Positions 41,193-49,339 of a stretch of 64,000 nt of DNA are shown one piece after another. Each line of letters begins with the position of its first letter. The first letter of the stretch is position 1. The stretch comes from Streptomyces nodosus (GTDB lineage: Bacteria; Actinomycetota; Actinomycetes; Streptomycetales; Streptomycetaceae), in NCBI RefSeq assembly GCF_008704995.1, contig NZ_CP023747.1, positions 310,001 to 374,000 of the forward strand. The letters run 5' to 3'. Under the pieces are notes generated by a model that was given only the letters and a program-made list of their open reading frames with translations, was not told where the DNA came from and ran no database searches. The position numbers and the translations under genes are program-made.

Positions 41193-42023
41193 TCAATGGA
41201 CCGGCTGCCGGCTCCTCACGGCATCGAGGACGTGCCCCGCCCTGCGCAGCAGCACGTCACGCTCCGGGTTCTGCACCGTCGGCAGCCAGGTGAGGTGCAG
41301 GTGAGCACTCGGCGAGTCCAGCACCGGGACGGCGGTCACCGTCGGACCGAGCCGGCGCCGGGCGGTGTGCCCGGTGATCACCACGAGGTCCGCGAGCGCC
41401 ACCCGGTCGATGACGGATTCCAAGCTCTCAAGCGGCAGCCGCTCGGTGAAGTTCCCGAGGGCGAGCAGGTCGGCCAGCTTCAGCGCGCTGCGCGCGGCCA
41501 GGGGATGGCCTACCGGTAGCAGCGCCACCGGTTCTTCCCATCCGACTTCCATCCTTCCCAGGTCCTCGGGCAACGGGTCCGTCTGGCACAGCAGTGCGAC
41601 ATCGGCGGTACCGTCGCGCAGTGCGGCCTCCTGCATATGTGTGAAGACGACATCCACCGGGATGCTGCCGGGACGGGCACGGTAGGAAGCAAGAACGTCA
41701 GCAAAGGCCCCTTGTGCGGTGCCCGGCCGCACGGCCACCACGAGCCGCCCGGACTGTCCGGACCTCCGCGCCTGCCGCGCCGCCCGCTCAACACTCACCA
41801 GGATCGCGCGGCAGTCGGCAAGGAAAGTTTCACCGACAGGCGTCAAGGCCACCTGCCGGGTGGTCCGATCCAGCAGGCGTACTCCCAGGCGGCGCTCCAG
41901 TCGAGCCACGGTCCGGGACACAGCAGGCTGCGTGGTGCCGAGTCGTTCGGCCGCTGCCCCGAAATGGAGGGACTCCGCCACAGCGACGAAGCACTCCATC
42001 TCGCGGGTCTCCAATATGCTCAC
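41193..42023 (-). CDS. LysR-family transcriptional regulator
   Basis: 276 residues from GTG 42023; an ATG at 42041 would add six residues. HTH: ETREMECFVAVAESLHFGAA, AERLGTTQPAVSRTVARLER, RLGVRLLDRTTRQVALTPVG. The effector domain (GRLVVAVRPGTAQGAFADVL, VDVVFTHMQEAALRDGTADV, ALLCQTDPLPEDLGRMEVGW, VALLPVGHPLAARSALKLAD) is of PBP2 type. Normally LysR genes are divergent from their target; here the same-strand SDR lies 115 bp downstream, and the other side is a gene-poor stretch. Inducer unknown. Confidence 0.85.
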   Translation of the reverse strand: MSILETREMECFVAVAESLHFGAAAERLGTTQPAVSRTVARLERRLGVRLLDRTTRQVALTPVGETFLADCRAILVSVERAARQARRSGQSGRLVVAVRPGTAQGAFADVLASYRARPGSIPVDVVFTHMQEAALRDGTADVALLCQTDPLPEDLGRMEVGWEEPVALLPVGHPLAARSALKLADLLALGNFTERLPLESLESVIDRVALADLVVITGHTARRRLGPTVTAVPVLDSPSAHLHLTWLPTVQNPERDVLLRRAGHVLDAVRSRQPVH

Positions 42024-42310
42024 GCGGCCAGATTCCCACATCAGGCCAGCCTGTGGACACGTGTCATGTGCGGCTTGACCGGGGTGGCAGGCTGAGCGCG
42101 TTCAACGACATGGTCCACGAGCTGCGGCCGGGGAGCGACGGCGCCAAGTCCTGGGACGGCCTGCCCGCTGAACAGCGTGGCGGAACTGTGCGCAGTGGAG
42201 GGCAGGGCCGCGCCGAGCGTCATGAGCAGAGCTCCGGCGGGCCGTCAGCGATCACGCCCCAGTCCGGTGACGGACCGCTTGTGACGGGCGGGCGACGCAG
42301 CGGAGGGCCG

Positions 42311-42724
42311 CTACGGACGGCGCTGGGTGAACAAGCCGGGTTCGGGCTCGGCGAGCATACCGAGGTTGACCAGGCGTTTGAGCTTGTGCCGGGTGCTCTC
42401 GATGTTCTTCGGCGTCAAGGCGAGGTCGAGGCGCTCGCACAGGTCGTCGGCGCGCATCAGCCCGGCGGCGTCGGCGAATGCGTCGAGGATCTGCTGACAG
42501 GCCGGGGAGGCCGACGGGGCGGGCGGCGGGCCGGTCGGTTCCGGGGTGGTCGGCGGTGGAGCGAGGAGTACCTTGCGGGTCACTGCCAGATTCTCGATCT
42601 CGTCGTCGAGTTCGCCCAGGCGCGCGATGAGCTCGTCGATCTGCGGAGTTGTTCCGCGGTGGTGCTGAGCTCTTGCTCGCGTGCGTCGAATCCGCTTCAG
42701 GAGCCGGGTAGTCGGGATGCCCAC
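42311..42724 (-). CDS. Conserved hypothetical protein, coiled coil plus winged-helix-like domain
   Basis: The body is a family I recognise in Streptomyces: QIDELIARLGELDDEIENLA, VTRKVLL (a coiled coil), a Pro-rich linker, then CQQILDAFADAAGLMRADDL, CERLDLALTPKNIESTRHKL, KRLVNLGMLAEPEPGLFTQR, a winged-helix-like domain. The first 27 residues from ATG 42724 (GIPTTRLLKRIRRTRARA) are very basic and may not belong; the original start may have been lost. Such proteins are frequently near mobile elements and could be small DNA-binding accessory factors. Function unknown. Confidence 0.55.
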   Translation of the reverse strand: MGIPTTRLLKRIRRTRARAQHHRGTTPQIDELIARLGELDDEIENLAVTRKVLLAPPPTTPEPTGPPPAPSASPACQQILDAFADAAGLMRADDLCERLDLALTPKNIESTRHKLKRLVNLGMLAEPEPGLFTQRRP

Positions 42725-43003
42725 GCGGTCACCCGCGCCAGGTGGGCGTGGTCCGGTCGCACCCAGACATATGACCAGTACCGGGCATCTCGGGCGCGCG
42801 ATGCTTGCTGCGGCACGGCTCGACGGTGCCGAACCCCCGCATCCTCCGAACGCCGGAGATCACCCGGCTCGGGACCCCGCCGGCACCCACGCCTTCGGCG
42901 AGCTGAGAGGCGGCTGGCCGGGCGGCACGATCTCTCCAGCCGCCCGGCCCGCGCCTGACCGCCACCGACGTGGCGACCGTCCGTGCCGTGTCCCAGCCGC
43001 CCA

Positions 43004-43444
43004 TCACCGCTTCGTCGGTGTCACCTCGGCGTCGAACGCGCGCTGATGGCCGCGGATTTCACGGTGATGGCCGGCGGACCAGGCGGCCAGATCCAGAACC
43101 GTGGACAGCAGCGAGGTGCCCAGGCCGGTCAGGGAGTACTCGACACGGGGCGGGACCTCCGGGTACGCGGTGCGGTTCACGAGCCCGCTGCGCTGGAGGT
43201 GCTTCAGGGTGAGGGTGAGCATGCGCTGGGAGATGCCGGGAATCGCGTCCGCGAGCTCGGAATAGCGCACAGGGCCGTCGGCAAGCGTGCCGATGATCAG
43301 CACGCTCCACTTGTCACCGACCAGGTCGAGAATCTCGCGGATGAAGTCCGTCTCCTGGCTGTCCCACTGGGCGCACGGGCCCGGCTTTCGCCGCACATCT
43401 CGCAGTACGTCGACACGCGCCGCGCCGATCTTGCTCGAGCTCAT
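43004..43444 (-). CDS. HxlR-family winged-helix regulator
   Basis: 146 residues from ATG 43444 (SSSKIGAARVDVLRDVRRKP); an ATG at 43474 lies inside the operator. HxlR domain: PCAQWDSQETDFIREILDLV, GDKWSVLIIGTLADGPVRYS, ELADAIPGISQRMLTLTLKH, LQRSGLVNRTAYPEVPPRVE, YSLTGLGTSLLSTVLDLAAW. One N-terminal Cys (PCAQW) at the position of the redox-active Cys of YodB/QorR-type sensors. Divergent from an azoreductase gene with a strong dyad between them, so this is very likely a quinone/electrophile-sensing repressor of that enzyme, as in YodB-AzoR of Bacillus. Confidence 0.85.
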   Translation of the reverse strand: MSSSKIGAARVDVLRDVRRKPGPCAQWDSQETDFIREILDLVGDKWSVLIIGTLADGPVRYSELADAIPGISQRMLTLTLKHLQRSGLVNRTAYPEVPPRVEYSLTGLGTSLLSTVLDLAAWSAGHHREIRGHQRAFDAEVTPTKR

Positions 43445-43470
43445 GACTGCCGCCTCTTCTCGCCGATCGC

Positions 43471-43504
43471 GCACATGAGTGTGCCTTTTGCAGCGCCTGC
43501 AAAA
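43471..43504. promoter_or_regulatory. HxlR operator candidates before the azoreductase
   Basis: TTTTGCAG-CGC-CTGCAAAA (43486-43504) is a perfect 8-3-8 inverted repeat; GCACA-TGAG-TGTGC (43471-43484) is a second, 5-4-5 dyad immediately beside it. Both are in the divergent hxlR/azoreductase promoter region, nearer to the hxlR start. Confidence 0.65.
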
Positions 43505-43623
43505 CTAATGCACAGTCGGGTTACGAACAAGAAGTGAGGTTCGGGAGGCACCGCTGCCCCCGGCTTCTCCCGGACCCTGAGATTTCGGAGATCCCGAGAT
43601 CCCCCGACACAGAGAGCGCGACC

Positions 43624-44256
43624 ATGTCCTACCTTCTCCGTATCGACTCCTCCGCCTCCGGCGACGCCTCGCACTCCCGGCAGGTCGCCGACACCTTCGC
43701 CAAGGACTGGAGCGGAGACGTCGTCACCCGCGACCTCGCCCTCAACCCGCTCGGTCACCTGGACGCCGCCGGCATCACCGTCCGTACGACCCCTGCCCAC
43801 GAGCAGACCCCCGAGCAGCAGGAAGCAGCGGCACTGCAGGATGAACTCGTCGAGGAGTTCCTGGGCGCGAGCGCCTACCTGTTCGCGGTCCCGATGTACA
43901 ACTACTCGATGCCCTCGGTGTTCAAGGCATGGCTCGACCACATCATGATCGTCGGGAGGACCTTCGGAACGGGCGGCACCGCCCCCGCCTCCGGGCGCCC
44001 CGCCGTCCTCGTCTCCGCCCGCGGCGGCGGCTACGGTCCCGGCAGCCCGCAATACGGCAAGGACTTCGTCGTTCCCGCTCTGGAGACCATCCTCGGCGAC
44101 ACGCTGGGCCTCGACGTCCGCACCATCACTCCCGAGCTCACGTATGCGCCGATCATGCAGCCGCTGCGGCACCTGGTCCCGCTCTACGAGACCTCGCTGG
44201 CCCGGGCCCACGACCTGGCCCGCCGCCACGCCGCGGACCTGTCCCCCGCGGCCTAG
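43624..44256 (+). CDS. azoR: FMN-dependent NADH-azoreductase / quinone reductase
   Basis: 210-residue flavodoxin-like protein from ATG 43624. N-terminal MSYLLRIDSSASGDASHSRQ is the FMN phosphate-binding loop (SxxxxxSxS) of AzoR; FAVPMYNYSMPSVFKAWLDH, IMIVGRTFGTGGTAPASGRP is the most conserved block (PMYN-S-P-LK-W-D, GRTF), followed by VLVSARGGGYGPGSPQYGKD. It reduces azo dyes and, physiologically, quinones by two electrons with NADH, as cytosolic protection against electrophiles. Controlled by the divergent HxlR regulator. Followed by a strong terminator hairpin. Confidence 0.9.
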   Translation: MSYLLRIDSSASGDASHSRQVADTFAKDWSGDVVTRDLALNPLGHLDAAGITVRTTPAHEQTPEQQEAAALQDELVEEFLGASAYLFAVPMYNYSMPSVFKAWLDHIMIVGRTFGTGGTAPASGRPAVLVSARGGGYGPGSPQYGKDFVVPALETILGDTLGLDVRTITPELTYAPIMQPLRHLVPLYETSLARAHDLARRHAADLSPAA

Positions 44257-44353
44257 GTGTACTGACCCGTTTGGAGCATGCCGGGCTCGCGGGCCCTGGC
44301 ACCGCTCCGCTGCTCGGACATGGTCGTGCGCGGCGGGGAGAGTGTGGAGCGAA

Positions 44354-44395
44354 GGCCTGGTGCGGTCGCGTCAGGGGCCTCGACCGCACCAGGCC
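44354..44395. terminator. Bidirectional hairpin between azoR and the SDR
   Basis: Perfect 15-bp stem, GGCCTGGTGCGGTCG (44354-44368) with CGACCGCACCAGGCC (44381-44395), 12-base loop, in the gap between convergent genes. Confidence 0.8.
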
Positions 44396-44404
44396 GGTCT
44401 GGGG

Positions 44405-45106
44405 CTACTGGGCGAGTGCCGGGTAGAGGGCGGTGACGGGCGCGGAGAGCGCGGAGTGGACCTTTCGAGTCATGTCGTCGACGAGGAGCTCGTGTTCACC
44501 GGCTTCGAGCGCGTCGTAGATCGCGGTGGCGACATCCGCAGGCTTGTTCATCCCTGCGGGGTCCTTGCCGGCCTGCATGGGCGTGTCGGTCGGTCCGGGG
44601 TACACGCCGAGCACCTGCACACCGTCGGGCGCGAGTTCGAGGCGGAAGGCGTTGGTGGCCATCCAGAGCCCGGCCTTGGAGACGCTGTGTGCCTTGCCGA
44701 CGGCGAACCAGCTGAGCACGGAGTTCACGTTCACCAGGGCGCCCTTCGCTGAGCGCAGAGCTGGAGCGAGGGCTCGGGTGAGACGGATGGGGGCGGTGAG
44801 GTTGATCTCGATCACCTCGGTGACTTGCTCCCACGGGGCGGTCAGCAGATCGCCGTGCGGGAAGATCGCGGCATTGTTGATCAGGACCGTGGTGTCCGAA
44901 GCCGTAGCCGCAGCCTGCTCGATCGACACGGCATCGGTGAGGTCGAGGTGGAGCGGGACCACACGCTCGTCGTCCCACTGCTTTTCGGTGCGGGCGGCCG
45001 CGTACACGCGGCGAGCACCGCGATCGAGAGCGGCCTGCACGAGGGCGGCGCCAATCCCGCCGTTCGCACCGGTGACGAGGACGGTGGAGTCCTTGAGCAG
45101 AGTCAT
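44405..45106 (-). CDS. SDR-family protein with His in place of catalytic Tyr
   Basis: 233 residues from ATG 45106. Cofactor loop STVLVTGANGGIGAALVQAA, VYAARTEKQW, TTVLINNAAIFPHGDLLTAP (NNA motif), ALVNVNSVLSWFAVGKAHSV, SKAGLWMATNAFRLELAPDG, GVYPGPTDTPMQAG. The catalytic motif, Y-x-x-x-K in SDRs, reads H-S-V-S-K; Lys and the preceding Ser are kept. So either His serves as acid/base or the protein has lost oxidoreductase activity. Likely second gene of the MFS operon controlled by the divergent HxlR at 46510. Confidence 0.8.
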   Translation of the reverse strand: MTLLKDSTVLVTGANGGIGAALVQAALDRGARRVYAAARTEKQWDDERVVPLHLDLTDAVSIEQAAATASDTTVLINNAAIFPHGDLLTAPWEQVTEVIEINLTAPIRLTRALAPALRSAKGALVNVNSVLSWFAVGKAHSVSKAGLWMATNAFRLELAPDGVQVLGVYPGPTDTPMQAGKDPAGMNKPADVATAIYDALEAGEHELLVDDMTRKVHSALSAPVTALYPALAQ

Positions 45107-45175
45107 TGTTCTTCTCCTTGGATTCTTGAATCGACCGATCCTGCACGGATCGGGGCTGATGCTCGTGCAGTCAGA

Positions 45176-46437
45176 TCACCGGGCAGGCTGCGTCCGGGCG
45201 GCCTGCCGCGGAGCGATCGCCTTCTTGCGGCGGGTGGTGTGGGTAGTGGTGGTGAACACCGAGACCAGGGCGACGACGGCGGTGACGATCCCGAACGAGA
45301 CAGCCACCGTGCCGATGCCGACGACATCGACGAACGGGCCGGCGACGATCGCGGACAGGCCCATGGAGAGGTAGGCGACGAGATAGATCGTCGCGAACAG
45401 CGCCGCCCGCTCATGCGGGGCGACCTCCGGAACGAGACCGCGCGTGATGCCGGAGAACACCGCACCGAGCCCTGCGCCGCCGAACACGGCCGCGATCCAG
45501 AGCAGCGGGAGCGCATCGGCACCGACGGCGCCGATGAACATGACCGAGCCGACGACCAGTGCTGCCGAGCCGAGGGAGCGCAGGCTGTGCGGGCGGGCGT
45601 TGCCGGTGAGGACCGAGACGACGGTTCCGACACCGAAGGCCACGAACGCAGCCGACGCCCCGACGATCGGGGCCGTCACGGCGAACGCGCCGACCAGCAC
45701 GATGGGGACCAGGCCCAGGAACAGCGACATCATCATGAACGCGCTGATGATCCCGCAAGCGACGCGGCGAACAGGCCGCGGACCTGCGCCGGCAGCGACA
45801 CCCGCGGGGTCAGTGAGGCCACCGCGCCGGGCTTGCGGGTCACGGTCTCCGGGACGAAGAGGACGAACACGGTGCCGGCCACCGTCACGAGGACCAGGAC
45901 CAGCCAGACGACCGCATAAGGATCAGTGGCGTACTGGGCCAGGAGTCCCGCGAAGAGTGCGCCGATCGCGAGACCGGCCAGGGGTGCGAGGCCGCTCATG
46001 AGCGCCCCGAGCTTCTTCCGGTTCGCGGGCGCCAGCTCGACGACGGCGGCGCTGAGCGAGCTGGACGCGGCTCCCGTCGCGATGCCCTGAACGATCCGGG
46101 CCACGATCAGCCAGCCGACCGACGGGGCGAACAGGAACACCAGCATGCTCACCAGTTCCAGCCCCAGGGCGAAGATCATCAGCGGTCGGCGCCCGATGTG
46201 ATCTGACAGCGACCCGATCACGAGGATCGACACCAGCAGCGCGATCGCGTACACGCCGAACGCGAGGGTGAGCATCCACGCCGGGAAACCCCATTCGTGT
46301 TCGTAGATCGGCAGCAGCGGCGTGGGGGCGCCCGCCGCGACCAGGATGGCGACCATCGCCGCCGACACTCCGGCGAACCCGACGCCGGACGGAACGGACG
46401 GCCAACGCCGCCCCCTCGACACAGTTGCTTCGGTCAT
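45176..46437 (-). pseudogene. MFS efflux transporter split by a one-base frameshift
   Basis: The N-terminal half starts near ATG 46437 (TEATVSRGRRWPSV, then AGVSAAMVAILVAAGAPTPL, WMLTLAFGVYAIALLVSILV, GSLSDHIGRRPLMIFALGLE, the MFS motif A, VGWLIVARIVQGIATGAASS) and runs to FAASLAG. There the frame breaks at the CCC run 45752-45754 (one G missing on the coding strand); the other frame goes on IISAFMMMSLFLGLVPIVLV and continues to 45176 with IAAVFGGAGLGAVFSGITRG and LVAYLSMGLSAIVAGPFVDV. Restored length about 420 residues, twelve helices. Either an authentic lesion or a sequencing error in a G run. Confidence 0.8.
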
Positions 46438-46509
46438 AGAACCATTAATCACATCGGTGACGATAGCACTGGACGGTTCTGTCATCAAACCAACTGCTAC
46501 GATGAGGCC

Positions 46510-47019
46510 ATGGCACTCGGTACTGGCTATCGGATGGACGACTGCGCGATCGCCCGCACGCTCGACGTCGTGGGCGAACGATGGACGCTGCTGATCATCA
46601 GCTACCTGTTCTTCGGACTTCGCCGCTACAGCGACATCCGCAAACGCCTCGGCATCTCACCCGCCGTGCTCACTCAGCGGTTGAACGGCCTCGTCGAGGA
46701 AGGCATCGTGGCCCGCGTCCCCGGCGCCGGAGCCCACGACGAGTACGAGCTCACCCCCAGGGGAGAGACCCTCTGGCCCGTCGTTTCCGGGCTCGCGCAA
46801 TTCGGCAACAAGAATTACCTCGAGCCGAAGTTCCGGCAGGACTTCACACACCACCAGTGCGGCACGAGCCTCGACGACACCGGATACTGCGAGCGTTGCC
46901 AGGTCGTTCCCGCTGCCCGCGACGTCGACCGTCAGCCCCGACCCGTCGACCTCGAACCCGCCTACACCCCCACCCGCGGCACCGAGCCCCACCGACTCCT
47001 CGGACCTCTCCCTCGCTGA
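46510..47019 (+). CDS. HxlR-family winged-helix regulator
   Basis: 169 residues from ATG 46510. MDDCAIARTLDVVGERWTLL, IISYLFFGLRRYSDIRKRLG, ISPAVLTQRLNGLVEEGIVA, RVPGAGAHDEYELTPRGETL, WPVVSGLAQFGNKNYL is a clean HxlR domain with the N-terminal Cys (DDCAI). The C-terminal extension HHQCGTSLDDTGYCERCQVV has a Cys-x10-Cys-x2-Cys pattern that could bind zinc. Divergent from the MFS/SDR operon, which it probably regulates. A weak GGTT...AACC dyad (46475-46491) lies in the intergenic space. Confidence 0.85.
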   Translation: MALGTGYRMDDCAIARTLDVVGERWTLLIISYLFFGLRRYSDIRKRLGISPAVLTQRLNGLVEEGIVARVPGAGAHDEYELTPRGETLWPVVSGLAQFGNKNYLEPKFRQDFTHHQCGTSLDDTGYCERCQVVPAARDVDRQPRPVDLEPAYTPTRGTEPHRLLGPLPR

Positions 47020-47044
47020 CCTGCGGCGCATTGCCGATGCGGCG

Positions 47045-47082
47045 ACGCCCCGTGGGCGGACGACTGCCCGCCCACGGGGCGT
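47045..47082. terminator. Bidirectional hairpin between HxlR gene and DsbA-like gene
   Basis: Perfect 15-bp stem ACGCCCCGTGGGCGG (47045-47059) with CCGCCCACGGGGCGT (47068-47082), 8-base loop, between convergent genes. Confidence 0.85.
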
Positions 47083-47105
47083 TCCGAGGCCGGCAGCGCA
47101 GTCGC

Positions 47106-47807
47106 TCAGATCGCGCAGACTCCGTCAGGGCCGCACCGGTCGCCCTCGCCGAGCGAGGTCAGCACACGAGCGGGGTAGCTCTCGCTCCACGCACGCTCGA
47201 TGGCGCCGACCAGTGTGGGCGTGTCGACGCCGCCGCCGACGCCGTACTTCTCGTCGATCACGATGAAGGGGGTGCCGTGTGCGCCCATCCGCTGCGCGCG
47301 GGCCTGCTCGGCGTCCACCCGACTCTTGTACCGGCGGGAGGTGAGCACCGCCCGGGCCTCCTCCTGATCGAGCCCGATCTCGCCGGCGAACTCCACGAGC
47401 TGGTCCATCGTCCACAGCTGACGGCTCTCGTGAAAGTGCGCGTGGAACATGCCGGTCCAGGCCTCTTCGTGCTTGCCCTGGTCACTCGCGTAGGCAAGGA
47501 GCTCATGGGTCAGAGCGGTCGGCCCGAGCGTGCGGTCGATGGCGTGGTAGCCGCCGAAGCCCTCAGCGTCGGCGCGGCGCTCGACCGGGCGTAGCACCTG
47601 CTCCATCTGCTCGATGCTCATGCCTGCGTTGAGGCTGAGCCGGGTCTGGGTGATGCCCTTCTCAGGGAGGCCGGGGTGGACCTGGAAGGAGCGGTGGACG
47701 ATCTCCACCTCGTCCCCATGAGCGAACCGCTGCACCGCGTTGCGGAGCTGAAGTTGGGTCACCCCGCAGATCGGGCAGATGATGTCCGACCACATCTCGA
47801 TACGCAT
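47106..47807 (-). CDS. DsbA-family (FrnE-like) thiol oxidoreductase
   Basis: 233 residues. MRIEMWSDIICPICGVTQLQ has the thioredoxin-fold active site as CPIC (C-x2-C); RSFQVHPGLPEKG, ALTHELLAYASDQGKHEEAW, FHAHFHESRQLWTMDQLVEF, RYKSRVDAEQARAQRMGAHG, TPFIVIDEKYGVGGGVDTPT with the cis-Pro before the VP/TPF element. This is the cytoplasmic 2-hydroxychromene-isomerase/FrnE group. The C-terminus has a second pair, CGPDGVC, common in these proteins. Likely a disulfide/redox enzyme in oxidative stress; no partner genes nearby. Confidence 0.85.
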   Translation of the reverse strand: MRIEMWSDIICPICGVTQLQLRNAVQRFAHGDEVEIVHRSFQVHPGLPEKGITQTRLSLNAGMSIEQMEQVLRPVERRADAEGFGGYHAIDRTLGPTALTHELLAYASDQGKHEEAWTGMFHAHFHESRQLWTMDQLVEFAGEIGLDQEEARAVLTSRRYKSRVDAEQARAQRMGAHGTPFIVIDEKYGVGGGVDTPTLVGAIERAWSESYPARVLTSLGEGDRCGPDGVCAI

Positions 47808-47903
47808 CTCTTCTCCCTACTTACTATTTGTTCGCAACACCATCCTGCGTCAGAATAGAACGGGTTACAAAAGGCACACGCATGTGCGCGGAGAAAGGAG
47901 CCC

Positions 47904-48375
47904 ATGCCCCTGTTCGAGCTCCAGGAGTGGCTCGGACGCCGGCTACTTCGCCCGCAACGTCCGCACCGTCGAAGTCCTCGTCGACCGCGACGCCGTCGCC
48001 TCCGGGGCCGCCGCGAACGGCGAGCCCTGGCAAGCACTACGACCTCGGCCACGGCTGGTGCGCCTACACCCTCGTCGAGCAATGCCAGCACCACATGGCC
48101 TGCGCACGCTGCGACTTCTACACCCCGAAAACATCCAGCAAGGGCCAACCCCTGGAGGCCGAGGAGAACCTGTAGAAGATGCTCGCCGCCATCCCTCTGA
48201 CGGACGACGAGCACGCCGCGGTGGACGACGGCCAAGGCGCCCTTGACCAGCTACTGGAGCGACTCACCGACGGCCCTGCTCCGGCCGGGCCGACTCCCCG
48301 GCAGATCGGCATCCCCGCTCGGGCCACCTTGCTGCCGGTCATTGAGATCAACCGGAAACCAACAGGTCAGCAGGC
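47904..48375 (+). pseudogene. C-terminal part of a tyrosine-recombinase integrase, multiply broken
   Basis: Begins MPLFELQEWLG, the segment around the catalytic LGH, but the following region with the nucleophilic Tyr is deleted and the frame changes to DAGYFARNVRTVEVLVDRDA; another frame change near 48030 gives HYDLGHGWCAYTLVEQCQHH, MACARCDFYTPKTSSKGQPL, EAEENL, then a TAG (48174-48176, CAG to TAG) and KMLAAIPLTDDEHAAVDDGQ, ALDQLLERLTDGPAPAGPTP. This Cys-rich tail (HxxACARCDFY) belongs to a Streptomyces integrase family. Inactive. Confidence 0.65.
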
Positions 48376-48379
48376 CTCA

Positions 48380-48817
48380 TCAGCCCAGCCGATGCCGAAC
48401 GTAGTCCGGCTGGGCCGCGCCTACCTCGATGCGGTTCTCGTCGAGTCCGTTGACGATCCGCAGACAGCCCCCAGCGAAGGCAAACTCCACCGCCACCGTT
48501 CCAGCAGCCAGGTCATGGCCTGCCGGCCGCCACTCAAGGAGCGCGACCTCCCGCAGCTCCTGGCCGACAAACGGTTCGAGGCGCTCATCGCGCTGAGACC
48601 ACTGAGGGGTCAGCTCGAACCACTCCCACCCGGCGATGTCCGCCGCGGCGTCGATCGTGTCCCAGCCGATCGAGAGCTCGTCGAGCTTCCGGTGGCAGAC
48701 CTCCACCTGGACGCCGTCGAAGTCCAGCACCACCGGGCAGTCGGCGAACCAGTCCCCGTCCTCGATGAAACGGACCACGGCGAACCTCGTCAGCCGCCTG
48801 CCAGCAAGCGTCGCCAG
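48380..48817 (-). CDS. Conserved hypothetical protein, 5' end uncertain
   Basis: The conserved body reads LATLAGRRLTRFAVVRFIED, GDWFADCPVVLDFDGVQVEV, CHRKLDELSIGWDTIDAAAD, IAGWEWFELTPQWSQRDERL, VALLEWRPAGHDLAAGTVAV, EFAFAGGCLRIVNGLDENRI, PDYVRHRLG, similar to a Streptomyces hypothetical family without known function. No ATG fits; GTG 48778 would drop the first 13 conserved residues, and upstream the frame enters the uracil-DNA-glycosylase remnant. So the start, and perhaps the promoter, was lost in the deletion that joined the two. Confidence 0.5.
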   Translation of the reverse strand: MATLAGRRLTRFAVVRFIEDGDWFADCPVVLDFDGVQVEVCHRKLDELSIGWDTIDAAADIAGWEWFELTPQWSQRDERLEPFVGQELREVALLEWRPAGHDLAAGTVAVEFAFAGGCLRIVNGLDENRIEVGAAQPDYVRHRLG

Positions 48818-49113
48818 CCGTGATCCGTGCGCCTGTCGAAGCGTCTCGAACCCGACTTCTGTCCGAGGACGACCACCTTCCACTTCTCCGGCGGATGAGG
48901 CTTCAACGCCTGGAACGTCAGCTCGCGCACCGGAACGACCTCCGGGCTGCGCTTCGGGCCGATGAAGTCGGCGACTCCCGGCTGCGCCTCGATCACCGAT
49001 CCGAGCAGCGGCAGCCACGGCTCACCGCCACCGGCGAACAGACCGGCCAGTGCCAGCGGATCCCCGGCCGGGGAACCGGTATCGCCCGCGGCCGCCACGT
49101 CGACATCACTCAC
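48790..49113 (-). pseudogene. N-terminal fragment of a uracil-DNA glycosylase
   Basis: GTG 49113: SDVDVAAAGDTGSPAGDPLA, LAGLFAGGGEPWLPLLGSVI, EAQPGVADFIGPKRSPEVVP, VRELTFQALKPHPPEKWKVV, VLGQ. The last residues are the start of the catalytic GQDPY-type motif A (VVVLGQxPY), but immediately afterwards the sequence becomes unrelated and stops at 48790. The catalytic Asp and the uracil pocket are missing, so it cannot be functional. Overlaps the start region of the following gene. Confidence 0.6.
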
Positions 49114-49172
49114 GAGGGTGTCGCCTTGAGCGCGGGCGTACTCAAGGCATTGAGGATGACACTCTGAAGGCG

Positions 49173-49210
49173 AACGGCGTGGAGCAGGGGGTCCCCTGCT
49201 CCACGCCGTT
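49173..49210. terminator. 18-bp perfect hairpin with two-base loop
   Basis: AACGGCGTGGAGCAGGGG (49173-49190), GT, CCCCTGCTCCACGCCGTT (49193-49210). It follows, on the minus strand, a frame ending FDDIGTVDELAAKADEAK with stop TAG around 49218, so it looks like the terminator of a lost gene. Confidence 0.75.
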
Positions 49211-49339
49211 GTTGTGGCGCTACTTCGCCTCGTCGGCCTTGGCGGCCAGTTCGTCGACCGTCCCGATGTCGTCGAACCCGCCTCGGCCACGGGGGTGACC
49301 TCGCCGTCGGAGCCGACGGCCTGGACCTCACCGGTGGTC

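Noticed and set aside
41193..42958. Long plus-strand frame 41714-42958
   Set aside because: Antisense of the LysR gene and of the coiled-coil protein; no domain.
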